Made by a program: the position numbers and the translations under genes. The notes below the pieces were generated by a model, which was not told the DNA's origin, did not search any database, and saw nothing but the letters and a program-made list of their open reading frames with translations. Below, piece by piece: positions 16,127 to 25,087 of a stretch of DNA of 64,000 bases (positions are counted from its first letter, which is position 1; every line of letters starts with the position of its first letter). Location of the stretch: the NCBI RefSeq assembly GCF_003063265.1, contig NZ_NERU01000009.1:62001-126000 (forward strand), written 5' to 3'. This DNA comes from Limnohabitans sp. WS1 (GTDB taxonomy: Bacteria > Pseudomonadota > Gammaproteobacteria > Burkholderiales > Burkholderiaceae_C).

Positions 16127-17515
16127 ATGAAGCTTCCCTCTTTAGATGCCGCCACCTTCACCCAGTTGCTGGGTGTGGTGTCGGACGTCACTTTGGTCAT
16201 GGACCCCATGGGGCTGATTGAGGATGTGTCCACGGGGCGCGACACCTTGGCGGCTTTGGGTTGCCAGTCTTGGGTCGGTCGCCGCTGGATCGATACCGTC
16301 ACCAGCGAAAGTCGCAGCAAAATTCAGGAAATGCTGCACTCGCAGGGGGCGCCCGATGTGCTGCGCTGGCGGCATGTGAACCACCTCTCGCCCGTCGGCA
16401 ACGAGGTGGCCATTCAATACGTGGTGTTGCCCCTGGGGGCAGGCAAGTTGTTGGCCATGGGCCGCGATCTCGAAAGCCTGGCCGAATTGCAACGTCGCCT
16501 GGTTGAAACCCAGCAATCGATGGAGCGCGATTATTTGCGTCTGCGTCACATTGAGGCCCGTTACCGTGTCCTGTTTGACACCTCTTCCGAGGCTGTGTTG
16601 ATGGTGGACGCCGCCACGCAGCGTGTACTCGAGGCCAATGTGGGTGCACAAGCCTTGCTCAAAGACGCGGGCAAACGCCTGGTCGGACGTGATGTGCGGG
16701 AGTGTTTTGAAGGCGACAGCCAAGGCGAAGTGCAGTCTTTGCTGCGCATGGCGCTGGCCACTGGCCGCATCGAGATGTGTTCGGCCCGCGTGGCGGGTTT
16801 GCCCTCGGCGTGGACGGTGTCGGCCACGGTGTTTCGCCAAGAGGGCGGGGCGCAGTTTTTGGTGCGCTTGGTGACCCGGGAAAGCACGGTGGTCGCGCGT
16901 CAGGACAGTGGCTCATCGGCGGCACTGAGCGAAGCCATGGAGCGTTTCCCCGACGGTTGGTTGTTGACCGACACCTCGGGTGTGATCAAAAGCGTCAACG
17001 AAGAAGGCATGGCCTTGCTGGGCTTGACCGCTTCTTCCCAAGTGGTGGGGCAAAGTCTGGAGCGCTGGTTGTTGCGCGGATCGGTCGATTGGGGTGTGCT
17101 CAACACCAGTTTGCGCCAGCAACTGCCCGTGCGCAATTTCGCCACCGAAGTGCGTACTTTGTCAGGCATGACTTTGCCGGTCGAGGTTTCGGCGGTGTGC
17201 CTGGCGCGTCCCGAGCCCATGTACGCCTTTTTTGTGCGCGACATGGACCGTCGCCTGCAAGGCGGGGCCTCGGTGGCACAAAGCCAAATCAACCCCTTTG
17301 CCGAATTGTCACAGTTGGTGGGCCGCAGACCCATCAAAGACATTGTGGGTGAGACGGTGGACACCATTGAGCGCATGTGCATCGAAGCCGCATTGGAATT
17401 GACCCACAACAACCGCGCTTCGGCTGCGGAAATGTTGGGTTTGTCACGCCAAAGTCTGTACGTCAAACTGCGTCGCTTTGGCATGGTGGCCGAGGCTGAG
17501 GCAGACAATCCTTGA
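16127..17515 (+). CDS. ppsR: transcriptional regulator PpsR/CrtJ
   Basis: Redox- or light-responsive repressor of 462 residues that binds TGT-N12-ACA sites in photosynthesis genes. Three PAS-like regions occupy roughly residues 5-120, 140-260 and 275-385; a coiled stretch (about 120-145) joins the first two. A Fis-type helix-turn-helix ends the protein (NNRASAAEMLGLSRQSLYVKL). Cys418, just before that helix-turn-helix (ERMCIEAALEL), matches the conserved redox cysteine of CrtJ/PpsR. The ATG at 16127 fits the family; an in-frame TTG at 16070 lies on the presumed -10 and is unlikely. Confidence 0.94.
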   Translation: MKLPSLDAATFTQLLGVVSDVTLVMDPMGLIEDVSTGRDTLAALGCQSWVGRRWIDTVTSESRSKIQEMLHSQGAPDVLRWRHVNHLSPVGNEVAIQYVVLPLGAGKLLAMGRDLESLAELQRRLVETQQSMERDYLRLRHIEARYRVLFDTSSEAVLMVDAATQRVLEANVGAQALLKDAGKRLVGRDVRECFEGDSQGEVQSLLRMALATGRIEMCSARVAGLPSAWTVSATVFRQEGGAQFLVRLVTRESTVVARQDSGSSAALSEAMERFPDGWLLTDTSGVIKSVNEEGMALLGLTASSQVVGQSLERWLLRGSVDWGVLNTSLRQQLPVRNFATEVRTLSGMTLPVEVSAVCLARPEPMYAFFVRDMDRRLQGGASVAQSQINPFAELSQLVGRRPIKDIVGETVDTIERMCIEAALELTHNNRASAAEMLGLSRQSLYVKLRRFGMVAEAEADNP

Positions 17516-17519
17516 AGAA

Positions 17520-17560
17520 TGTCAATTTAAATTGACGGTAAGTGTCAATCCTAGTTGACA
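17520..17560 (+). promoter_or_regulatory. pair of PpsR/CrtJ boxes upstream of bchG
   Basis: TGTCAATCCTAGTTGACA (17543-17560) is a perfect TGT-N12-ACA palindrome with TGTCA/TTGAC arms. TGTCAATTTAAATTGACG (17520-17537) matches except for the last base. Centres are 23 bp apart. They lie between the ppsR stop and bchG and probably control bchG-bch2-bchP. A TTGACA inside the second box could be a -35, but no convincing -10 follows at the right distance. Confidence 0.75.
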
Positions 17561-17588
17561 TTTTAAAAGCGATCTTCACAATGGGGGC

Positions 17589-18554
17589 ATGGACACCCCG
17601 CCTCTGGCCCCTTCGCCCCCACTTCAGGCTTCGCACCTTGCATCGGCCGTGCTCACCCGGCCCGCTTTGCGCACGGTGGCCGAATTCCTCAAACCCATCA
17701 CCTGGTTCCCGCCCATGTGGGCCTTTGCCTGCGGGGTGGTGGCCTCGGGTCAGGCCCTGAGCGCGCATTGGGGTTTGCTGCTCTTGGGCCTCGTGCTGAC
17801 TGGCCCGCTGGTGTGTGCCAGCAGCCAAGCCGTCAATGATTGGTTTGATCGGCATGTGGACGCCATCAACGAACCCAACCGCCCCATCCCCTCGGGCCGA
17901 ATGCCCGGGCGCTGGGGGCTGGGCATTGCCATTGCCTGGACCGCGCTGTCGCTGATCTGGGCCACGCTCATGGGGCCTTGGGGCTTTGCCGCCTGCGCCT
18001 TGGCCATTGCGCTGTCGTGGGCCTACAGCGCACCACCAGTGCGCCTGAAAAACAACGGCTGGTGGGGCAACGCGGCTTGCGCCTTGAGTTATGAGGGGCT
18101 GGCTTGGCTCACGGGCACGGCCGTCATGCTGGGCGGAGCCTGGCCCGGCCCGCATTCGGTGGCGCTGGCGCTGCTCTACAGCGTGGGGGCGCACGGCATC
18201 ATGACGCTCAACGATTTCAAGGCCATTGAAGGTGACCGCCGCATGGGCGTGGCGTCGCTGCCGGTGCAGCTGGGTGCGCACGGCGCAGCCCGCACCGCCT
18301 GTGTGTTCATGCTGGTGCCGCAGGTGGTGGTGTCGGCATTGCTTTTGAGCTGGCAACTGCCATGGCACGCCGCGGCTGTCTTGGTTTTGGCGGTTTTGCA
18401 AGGGCCCTCGATGGCCAAATTTTTGCGCCACCCGGTGGAGCGGGCTTTGCATGTGTCGGCCTTTGGCGTGCCGCTGTTTGTCAGCGGCATGATGGTCAGC
18501 GCCTGGGGCCTGCGCCAGTTGAATCAGTTGCAACACACCGTGGGGGCTTTATGA
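17589..18554 (+). CDS. bchG: bacteriochlorophyll synthase BchG
   Basis: UbiA-family prenyltransferase of 321 residues with about eight transmembrane segments that esterifies bacteriochlorophyllide a with geranylgeranyl or phytyl diphosphate. The first Asp-rich motif, NDWFDRHVDAINEPNRPIPS, is at residues 83-102; the second, NDFKAIEGD, lies near residue 210. The start at 17589 is only 28 bases from the PpsR box, so the leader is very short. The stop overlaps the next gene by ATGA. Confidence 0.95.
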   Translation: MDTPPLAPSPPLQASHLASAVLTRPALRTVAEFLKPITWFPPMWAFACGVVASGQALSAHWGLLLLGLVLTGPLVCASSQAVNDWFDRHVDAINEPNRPIPSGRMPGRWGLGIAIAWTALSLIWATLMGPWGFAACALAIALSWAYSAPPVRLKNNGWWGNAACALSYEGLAWLTGTAVMLGGAWPGPHSVALALLYSVGAHGIMTLNDFKAIEGDRRMGVASLPVQLGAHGAARTACVFMLVPQVVVSALLLSWQLPWHAAAVLVLAVLQGPSMAKFLRHPVERALHVSAFGVPLFVSGMMVSAWGLRQLNQLQHTVGAL

Positions 18555-19921
18555 GCACAGCGTTGAACATGCCAGTGTTTGGTTGGTTTCAGATCATCCG
18601 CTTGGGCCTGATTCAGGCCTGTTTGGGGGCGGTGGTGGTGGTGACCACCTCCACGCTCAACCGCATCATGGTCGTAGAGCTCGCGCTGCCGGCCTTGCTG
18701 CCCGGCTTTTTGGTGGCTTGGCATTACGCGGTGCAGATGGTGCGCCCGCGCATGGGTTTTGGGGCTGACAAAGGCCGCCGCAGCACCCCCTGGATGATGG
18801 GCGGCATGCTCGTGCTGGGTGCGGGCGGCTTCACGGCCGCGTGGGCCACGGTGTGGATGGCCACCGAGCCGTTTTATGGCGCGTTGTTGGCTTGGTTGTC
18901 GTTCAGCCTGATTGGCTTGGGTGTGAGCGCTTGCGGCACATCGCTGCTGGCGCTGATGGCCAAACGTGTGCCTGACGAGCGCCGCGCCCCTGCGGCCACC
19001 ACGGTGTGGTTGATGATGATTGTGGGCTTTGCCGTCACTGCCGGTGTGGTGGGCAAGCTGATTGACCCCTACAGCCCGCAGGTGCTGCTCCAGGTCTCGG
19101 CGGGTTTGAGTGTGCTGACCGCCTTGATCACGGCCCTGTGTTTGTGGGGCCTGGAAAAAGACGCTGATCCGCAGACGGTGCCTGTGCGAAGCGAGGCCGC
19201 CGAGCGCCAACAAAAGCAAGATTTCAAAGAAGCCTTCAAAGAGGTGTGGGCCGATCCGGCAGCGCGCACCTTCACCGTGTTTGTTTTCATGTCCATGTTG
19301 GCCTACAGCGCGCAGGATTTGATTTTGGAGCCCTTTGCGGGCGCGGTGCACGGCTTCACACCGGGGCAAACCACGCAGCTGTCGGGCTGGCACCACATGG
19401 GCGTGCTGATCGGCATGCTGGCGGTGGCCGGTGCCGGTTCGCGTTGGGTGGCGGGACGGCTGGGGTCTGTGCAGGCCTGGATGGTGGGCGGCTGCCTGTT
19501 TTCGGCGCTGGCCACGGTGGGTTTGGTCAGCTCGGCCTTGTCCGCGGCTTGGCCGCTGCAGGCCAATGTGGTGTTTTTGGGGGTGGCCAACGGCGCGTTT
19601 TCGATCGCGGCGATTGCCACCATGATGCGTTTGGCTGGTGAAGGCGGTCCAGGCCGCGAAGGCACGCGCATGGGTTTGTGGGGCGCGGCGCAAGCGGCGG
19701 CCTTTGGTTTGGGCGGTTTGCTGGGCACGGCCGCCAGCGATTTGGCCCATGCACTTTTGGGTGAACAGCGCACGGCCTATGCGGCTGTGTTTGGCATGCA
19801 AGGGCTCATGTTTGCGGTGTCGGCGGCGGTGGCTTTGCGCCTGCGCACGGGCCCGGCAGTACAGCGCACGCCTTTGCGTTTTGATGGTCCCGTATTGTTG
19901 AAAGGTGGGTCAAGCTCATGA
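18551..19921 (+). CDS. PucC/BCD-family membrane protein between bchG and bchP
   Basis: MFS-type membrane protein of 456 residues and about 12 transmembrane segments, paralogous to LhaA (shared blocks STLNRIMVVELALPALLPG and QDLILEPFAG). Genes in this slot, often called bch2, orf428 or pucC-like, are conserved between bchG and bchP in purple bacteria and are thought to move or sequester bacteriochlorophyll for light-harvesting assembly. The start overlaps bchG and the stop overlaps bchP, both as ATGA, so the three form one translational unit. The substrate is not known from sequence. Confidence 0.88.
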   Translation: MSTALNMPVFGWFQIIRLGLIQACLGAVVVVTTSTLNRIMVVELALPALLPGFLVAWHYAVQMVRPRMGFGADKGRRSTPWMMGGMLVLGAGGFTAAWATVWMATEPFYGALLAWLSFSLIGLGVSACGTSLLALMAKRVPDERRAPAATTVWLMMIVGFAVTAGVVGKLIDPYSPQVLLQVSAGLSVLTALITALCLWGLEKDADPQTVPVRSEAAERQQKQDFKEAFKEVWADPAARTFTVFVFMSMLAYSAQDLILEPFAGAVHGFTPGQTTQLSGWHHMGVLIGMLAVAGAGSRWVAGRLGSVQAWMVGGCLFSALATVGLVSSALSAAWPLQANVVFLGVANGAFSIAAIATMMRLAGEGGPGREGTRMGLWGAAQAAAFGLGGLLGTAASDLAHALLGEQRTAYAAVFGMQGLMFAVSAAVALRLRTGPAVQRTPLRFDGPVLLKGGSSS

Positions 19922-21126
19922 ACCAGACCGATTTTGATTTCGTGGTGGTGGGGGGTGGGCCTTCGGGAGCCACGGCCGCTCATGACCTGGTGCGCCAAGG
20001 CTGGCGTGTATTGCTGTTGGACCGCCAGGGCCGCACCAAGCCTTGTGGTGGCGCGATCCCGCCGCGCCTGATCCAGGACTTTGACATCCCCGACCACCTG
20101 CTGGTGGCCAAGGTCCGTTGTGCCCGCATGATCTCACCCACCGACAACAAGGTCGACATCCCCATCGACAACGGCTTTGTCGGCATGGTGGACCGTGACG
20201 AGTTCGACGAGTATTTGCGCGATCGCGCTGCCCAGTCGGGTGCGGTGCGTCGTCAGGCCATTTTTGACAAACTCGAGCACGACGACAGCGGCCAGTTGTG
20301 GGTGCACTTCACCCCGGTCACGCCCAAAGAGCATGCCGCGCTGGAACACGCCCAGCCGATCAAGGTGTCCACCCGCATGGTGGTGGGGGCGGACGGTGCA
20401 CGCTCGGAAGTGGCACGACAAGCCATTCCCAACGCGCACAAAACCAAATACGTGTTTGCTTATCACGAGATCATCGAGTCGCCTGTGGGCCAGCCCGGCT
20501 ACGACGCGGCGCGCTGCGACGTGTACTACCAAGGCGAAGTCTCGCCCGACTTTTATGGCTGGGTGTTTCCGCACGGCAAGACCATGAGTGTGGGCATGGG
20601 CAGCGCCGACAAGGGGTATTCGCTGCGCAGCGCCACAGCGCGCTTGCGCGCCATCGCAGGCCTGACAGATGCGCCCACTTTGCGCCGCGAAGGCGCACCC
20701 ATTCCGCTCAAGCCCTTGCCCCAGTGGGACAACGGCCGCGACGTGGTGGTCATTGGCGACGCCGCAGGTGTGGTGGCCCCGTCCTCGGGCGAAGGCATTT
20801 ATTACGCCATGGACTGCGCCCGGCGCGTGGCCAAGGCCGCCCATGAGGCCCTGAAAACCGGCAACAGCGCCTGCCTGAAACAAGGCCGCAAGAGCTTCAT
20901 GAAGCAGCACGGCCGGGTGTTCTGGATCTTGGGTGTGATGCAGTACTTCTGGTACCAAAACGACAAACGCCGCGAAAAGTTCGTCAAGATCTGCGAAGAC
21001 CGCGATGTGCAGCGCCTGACCTTTGAGTCGTACATGAACAAGGAATTGGCCCGCAAGGACCCCATGGCCCATGTGCGCATCTTCGTCAAGGACATGGCCC
21101 ACCTGCTGGGCCTGGCGCGAACCTGA
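19918..21126 (+). CDS. bchP: geranylgeranyl reductase BchP
   Basis: FAD-dependent reductase of 402 residues that hydrogenates the geranylgeranyl tail of bacteriochlorophyll to phytyl. The dinucleotide-binding motif VGGGPSG is at residues 11-17, followed by the family motif KPCGGAIPP and the second FAD motif VVIGDAAGVVAPSSGEGI near residues 278-295. Its length is normal. It overlaps the upstream PucC-like gene by four bases and ends the rightward bchG operon or leads into the small genes downstream. Confidence 0.95.
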   Translation: MNQTDFDFVVVGGGPSGATAAHDLVRQGWRVLLLDRQGRTKPCGGAIPPRLIQDFDIPDHLLVAKVRCARMISPTDNKVDIPIDNGFVGMVDRDEFDEYLRDRAAQSGAVRRQAIFDKLEHDDSGQLWVHFTPVTPKEHAALEHAQPIKVSTRMVVGADGARSEVARQAIPNAHKTKYVFAYHEIIESPVGQPGYDAARCDVYYQGEVSPDFYGWVFPHGKTMSVGMGSADKGYSLRSATARLRAIAGLTDAPTLRREGAPIPLKPLPQWDNGRDVVVIGDAAGVVAPSSGEGIYYAMDCARRVAKAAHEALKTGNSACLKQGRKSFMKQHGRVFWILGVMQYFWYQNDKRREKFVKICEDRDVQRLTFESYMNKELARKDPMAHVRIFVKDMAHLLGLART

Positions 21127-21169
21127 TGCCCTGCAGCGTGCGCTGAGCGTTCATTGTTGAGAGCTCAGC

Positions 21170-21286
21170 ATGAAAAATCAAAGCGCCGCCCAACGCTCAA
21201 CACCTAAGCTATGGATCCAGCCCGATGAAGATGGCATGTACGCTTTTATGTTGCAGCGGCGTCATTGTCGTGATGGAGCCTTGTAG
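21170..21286 (+). CDS. possible small protein, 38 residues (uncertain)
   Basis: An ATG ORF ending in TAG encodes 38 residues, polar, with no membrane segment and a basic C-terminal half (LQRRHCRDGAL). It begins one base after a 7-base-arm hairpin and lacks a good ribosome-binding site. I do not recognise it. It is listed because it is the longest forward ORF in the gap directly downstream of bchP; it could easily be chance. Confidence 0.2.
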   Translation: MKNQSAAQRSTPKLWIQPDEDGMYAFMLQRRHCRDGAL

Positions 21287-21294
21287 AACACTGC

Positions 21295-21322
21295 CCATCG
21301 CTCCAAGGGCGGGGCTCCCACA
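21295..21322 (-). repeat. single REP element (GTAGGAGC family)
   Basis: The minus strand reads GGTGTGGGAGCCCCGCCCTT then GGAGCGATGG, matching the half-unit shared by the palindromes at 26998-27161, 60368-60440 and 62702-62780. No inverted partner follows, so it is a solitary half. Confidence 0.6.
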
Positions 21323-21435
21323 CCGATTGTTGTGCCCAACAAAACCGTTCACCTTAAATTTGACAGCGCTGTATCAATAAAACGCCCAACACCGAACGCT
21401 GAACTAAAACGCTCAACCTCAAACACCCAACGCCT

Positions 21436-21615
21436 ATGCCCCTGACTTTGATGGCCACGATTTTTGTGTTGATGACCGCGATGTGTGGCGCGGCTTACTG
21501 GTGGCTGGACCGCAAGATGCAGCGCCTGTCGGACACTTTGCGCGATACCTACAAACTGGGCCTGATGATCATTTACGGCTTTCAGATGGTCTTGCTGCTG
21601 ATGTTCTCTTTGTAG
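21436..21615 (+). CDS. small membrane protein, 59 residues
   Basis: An ATG-to-TAG ORF encodes 59 residues with two predicted membrane helices (about 2-22 and 42-59) flanking a short charged loop (LDRKMQRLSDTLRDTYK). It lies 34 bases before the membrane-anchored hydrolase gene and follows bchP on the same strand. I do not recognise a family. The clear two-helix pattern and GC-rich codon use argue for a real gene. A role in assembly or quality control of the photosynthetic membrane is only a guess from position. Confidence 0.5.
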   Translation: MPLTLMATIFVLMTAMCGAAYWWLDRKMQRLSDTLRDTYKLGLMIIYGFQMVLLLMFSL

Positions 21616-21649
21616 CCATGGCCTGTTTCGCACACGCGAGCTGCGCCGC

Positions 21650-22588
21650 ATGATCAGGCCTTGGCACATGCTGGCCCTGACTTTCCTGACTTGGCTGTCG
21701 CTTTGGCTGTGGACACCTGATCTGCCGCGAGCCACTTTGGAAGCGCGTTACTTGGCGGCCCCGTCTGACCTGCGCCGTGTGGGGCCGTGGCAGCTGCATG
21801 TCCGAGACAGTGGTCAACCGCCTGCCGTTCACGATGGCGCGCCTGCCCGGCCAGCCGTGGTCTTGTTGCACGGCTTTGGTTCGAGTTTGCAAACTTGGGA
21901 CGCCTGGGCCCAAGGCCTGGCCGCCACGCACCGCGTGGTGCGCATTGACCTGCCCGGCAGCGGCCTGAGCCCGCCCGACCCGGCGCACGACTACCGCGAC
22001 GAGCGCAGCTTGCAGCTGCTGATCGCCTTGCTGGACGACTTGGGCTTGCCCCGTGCCAGTCTGGTGGGCCACTCCATGGGTGGGCGCATCGCCTGGACTT
22101 TTGCGGCCAAGTTTCCCGAGCGCACCGACAAACTGGTGCTGGTGGCCCCGGATGGTTTTGCCAGTTTTGGCTTTGAATACGGCAAGGCCATGGAGGTGCC
22201 CGCCACGCTGGGCCTGATGCGCCATGTGCTGCCCAAGCCTTTGCTGCGCATGAACCTGCAAGCGGCCTATGCCCAGCCCGAGTCGCTCAGTGATGCCGTG
22301 ACCACGCGCTACCACGATTTGATTTTGGCCCCCGGGGCGCGCCAGGCCATGCTCGACCGTTTGGCGCAAACCGTGCTGCAAGAGCCCGGGCCACTGCTGC
22401 GCCAAATCCGAGCCCCCACCTTGCTGGTCTGGGGCGAGGCCGATGCCATGATCCCGGTGAGCAATGCCAGCGATTACCTGCAAGCCATCACCGGCAGCCG
22501 TTTGGTGTCTTGGCCCAACGTCGGTCATTTGCCGCAAGAAGAAGCGGTGCAGCTGTCGTTGAAGGCTGTGGCGGATTTTCTGCGCTGA
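21650..22588 (+). CDS. membrane-anchored alpha/beta hydrolase
   Basis: Alpha/beta-hydrolase of 312 residues with an N-terminal signal anchor (residues 6-22). The nucleophile elbow GHSMGG, the acid in WGEADAM and the histidine in NVGHLPQEE give a complete Ser-Asp-His triad, and HGFGSS forms the oxyanion-hole region. It belongs to the general hydrolase/acyltransferase group; the substrate is unknown. The true BchO homologue is at 24148-25032, so this is a second, differently anchored hydrolase inside the photosynthesis cluster. It faces the antiporter gene convergently. Confidence 0.8.
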   Translation: MIRPWHMLALTFLTWLSLWLWTPDLPRATLEARYLAAPSDLRRVGPWQLHVRDSGQPPAVHDGAPARPAVVLLHGFGSSLQTWDAWAQGLAATHRVVRIDLPGSGLSPPDPAHDYRDERSLQLLIALLDDLGLPRASLVGHSMGGRIAWTFAAKFPERTDKLVLVAPDGFASFGFEYGKAMEVPATLGLMRHVLPKPLLRMNLQAAYAQPESLSDAVTTRYHDLILAPGARQAMLDRLAQTVLQEPGPLLRQIRAPTLLVWGEADAMIPVSNASDYLQAITGSRLVSWPNVGHLPQEEAVQLSLKAVADFLR

Positions 22589-22618
22589 ACGGGCAGATCA
22601 GGTCTTTTTGAAACCGCC

Positions 22619-24097
22619 TCAGGTGATGCGGATGCCCACCTGCGTGATGCGGTTGCCTTGGGTGGCGCGCACGCTGATCTCGGCTTGGCCCAGGTGCGCC
22701 GTGTCGCCGTGCACGGGCGGTCGATGCAAACTGTCGGCCAGCCATTGGCCCACGGTTTTGTCGGCATCGCAGGGCAGTTCCAAACCGTAAAACGCGCACA
22801 ACTCGCCCATGGAGGTGGTGGCCGCCAAGACAAAGTCGCCAAACACCAAACGGGCATGTTCGGTGTCGTCCAGATCGGGCACCACCACGTTCAGGCGGCG
22901 CGCGCTCCAGGCGATGGTGGATCCCTGCAGCACCAGCGAGGTCAGCACCACGGTGAAGGCCACATTGAAGTAAATGCTGCCCCCTTCCACCCCGGCCATC
23001 ACCGGAAACACCGCCAGCACAATCGGCACCGCGCCGCGCAGGCCCACCCAGGAGATGAAGGTGATTTCGCGCCCCGAAAAGTGCAGGGGCTTGAGGCACA
23101 GCCAGACCGAGATCGGGCGGGCCACCACCATCAGCACCAACGAGACCCCCAGCGCTGGCCACAGCGTGCGCAGCAACTCGGAGGGCGTGACCAGCAAACC
23201 CAGCAACAAGAACATGCCCGCCTGCGACAGCCACGCATAGCCGTCCATGGCCGACAAAGACGCGCGCACTTGGCGACGCGCCCGGTTGCCGACCACCACG
23301 CCCATCAGGTAAACCGCCAAAAAGCCCGAGCCGCCCAACCAAGTGGTGAAGGCAAACACCGTGAGGCCGCCCGACACAATCAGCAGGGCTCGGATGCCGC
23401 CGCCGCCGTCTTCGCCCCGGCCCAGGCGTTTGAGCAATTCGGCCAGCGCCCAGCCGCAACCCAAGCCCAGCACGCTGCCCCAGCCCAGTTGCTGCAGCAG
23501 CGACAGCAGCACCTCGGACACGCCGAGCGATGCGCTGCCGGGTCCACCCATGGCCAGCGCCATGGCAATGAAGGTGATGGTGAGGTAGACCGCCATCGGG
23601 TCGTTCATGCCCGACTCGATCTCCAGCGTGGCGGCCACACGTTCGTTGAGTTGCACGCCGGAGGACTTGAGCAGCGAAAACACCGCCGCCGCATCGGTCG
23701 AGCCGACAATGGCCCCCACCAGCAAGGCCAGCGGCCAGGGCAAATCGAGCAGCCAATACGCAGCCGCGCCCGTGATGGCGGTGCACAGCACCACACCCAG
23801 CGTGGCCAGCAAAAGCGCGGGCCGCAAGCCCGTTCGGAAAGTGTCCATCTGGGTGCGCAAGCCGCCGTCCAGCAAAATCACGGCCAGCGCCACGTTGCCG
23901 ACCCAAAAGCTCAAGCGAAAATCGTCAAAGGCCAGACCTCCCGGGCCATCGACCCCGGCCAAAATGCCCACCACCAAAAAAATCAGCAGGAAAGAAAAGC
24001 CGATGCGGGCCGAAAACACCCCGGCCAGCACGCTGATGAACACCAGCGCCGCAGCCGCCAACAAAGGCAAAGACAAAAAATCGAGCGACAACACCAT
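22619..24097 (-). CDS. potassium/proton antiporter (CPA1/CvrA-NhaP2 type)
   Basis: Cation/proton antiporter of 492 residues with about 12-13 transmembrane segments (to about residue 390) and a cytoplasmic C-terminal tail resembling a TrkA-C domain. Family signatures include GAIVGSTDAAAVFSLL, the ion-site region ESGMNDPMAVYL and GLRGAVPIVLA. It likely exchanges K+ or Na+ for H+ across the inner membrane. Its placement among bch genes, on the same strand as bchO 50 bases away, is not typical of photosynthesis clusters. Ion specificity cannot be set from sequence. Confidence 0.85.
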   Translation of the reverse strand: MVLSLDFLSLPLLAAAALVFISVLAGVFSARIGFSFLLIFLVVGILAGVDGPGGLAFDDFRLSFWVGNVALAVILLDGGLRTQMDTFRTGLRPALLLATLGVVLCTAITGAAAYWLLDLPWPLALLVGAIVGSTDAAAVFSLLKSSGVQLNERVAATLEIESGMNDPMAVYLTITFIAMALAMGGPGSASLGVSEVLLSLLQQLGWGSVLGLGCGWALAELLKRLGRGEDGGGGIRALLIVSGGLTVFAFTTWLGGSGFLAVYLMGVVVGNRARRQVRASLSAMDGYAWLSQAGMFLLLGLLVTPSELLRTLWPALGVSLVLMVVARPISVWLCLKPLHFSGREITFISWVGLRGAVPIVLAVFPVMAGVEGGSIYFNVAFTVVLTSLVLQGSTIAWSARRLNVVVPDLDDTEHARLVFGDFVLAATTSMGELCAFYGLELPCDADKTVGQWLADSLHRPPVHGDTAHLGQAEISVRATQGNRITQVGIRIT

Positions 24098-24147
24098 GCA
24101 TTGAAACTACCACAGGCTCAGCGCCGCAAAGCGCGTGTGGATTTGCG

Positions 24148-25032
24148 TCAAATGCCGCAGCTGCGCAGGATGAATGACGCCGTGCCCGCCGGGTCTTGTT
24201 CGTGGGCCAGATGGCCGAGGCCCGCTTGAACGTGCAGGTGCGCTTGCGGCAAGCGCTGGCTGGCCTCCTTGGCCAAAGCCGGGGGCACGGTTTGGTCTTG
24301 TGCCCCGATGTGCATGAACACCGGGTTGCGGATCTCGTGCAGGCGAGCGGCCAGGGGCTTGAGCCGCCAGGCCGCCATCATCGACAACACGCCGTGCACA
24401 TGGCCCGAGTCGCACAGCACGCGGGTGTACAGATCCAGCCCTTGCGCGTCGAGCGTGGAGCCGGTGCGTGCGATCCACTCGGCCACCGCACCGGGTTTGG
24501 CCGCCAGCTTGGCGGTGGCCCAGGCGGACAGCGGGTTGAGTGCCGCTAATTTTGCGGCAGGGCCGAACAGCCACGACGCCACGCCGGGCAGCGGCAACCA
24601 GGCGGGGTTCAAGCCGATCAGGGTGCTGCGCGAGGCACTGTCAAAGTTCAGCGCCATGTGCGCGGCTATGGCCGCGCCCGCCGAGTGGCCGACGATGACC
24701 TGCGGCGTGAGCTTGAGCTGCAGCATCAAGGCCCGCAGGCCTTCTGCCATGCCGGGCAGCGACAGCGCGCCCTCGGGGCCCCGGCTGGTGAAGGCGTGGC
24801 CGGGCAGGTCGGGGGCGACCACGGTGAAGTGCTCAGCCAGTGCGGGCATGAGGCCACGCCAGCTGAAGTTGCCCGAGCCGGTGCCGTGCAGCAGCAGCAT
24901 GCACGGGCCTTGGCCCATTTGCTGCACATGCCACTGGATGCCACCCGCTTGCACAAAGCGGCTGTGCTGTGCATGTGGCCAGTGCGTCCGGTGATCGGAC
25001 CAAGACATGCCGGGATAAAAGCTTTCAAACAT
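24148..25032 (-). CDS. bchO: Mg-chelatase-associated alpha/beta hydrolase BchO
   Basis: BchO family protein of 294 residues, usually the last gene of bchI-bchD-bchO operons. The role is unproven, though an accessory function in Mg-chelatase or pigment handling is assumed. Typical features are the N-terminal pattern RTHWPHAQHSRFVQAGG followed by WHVQ, the nucleophile elbow GHSAGA, and a C-terminal GLGHLAHEQ histidine. The start is ambiguous: ATG at 25032 or ATG at 25008; neither has a clear ribosome site. bchD ends 55 bases upstream. Confidence 0.87.
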   Translation of the reverse strand: MFESFYPGMSWSDHRTHWPHAQHSRFVQAGGIQWHVQQMGQGPCMLLLHGTGSGNFSWRGLMPALAEHFTVVAPDLPGHAFTSRGPEGALSLPGMAEGLRALMLQLKLTPQVIVGHSAGAAIAAHMALNFDSASRSTLIGLNPAWLPLPGVASWLFGPAAKLAALNPLSAWATAKLAAKPGAVAEWIARTGSTLDAQGLDLYTRVLCDSGHVHGVLSMMAAWRLKPLAARLHEIRNPVFMHIGAQDQTVPPALAKEASQRLPQAHLHVQAGLGHLAHEQDPAGTASFILRSCGI

Positions 25033-25087
25033 GGCGAGTGTGGCGAATGTAGCGGTGTGTCGGGTCGTTGCAGGCCGATCAGGCGTT

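Larger units (their letters stand above)
21127..21435. other. 309-base gap after bchP: hairpin, possible 38-codon ORF, REP copy
   Basis: No recognisable gene family. A hairpin with 7-base arms (GCTGAGC at 21142-21148, GCTCAGC at 21163-21169) without a following T-run lies just after bchP. A possible 38-codon ORF starts immediately after it, and a single REP element occupies 21295-21322. A half-site TGTCAAATTTAA occurs on the minus strand near 21360 but is not a full PpsR box. Confidence 0.5.

Noticed and set aside
21356..21375. TGTCAAATTTAA on the minus strand as a PpsR box for the small genes after bchP
   Set aside because: The right arm is GAA instead of ACA and there is no partner box.
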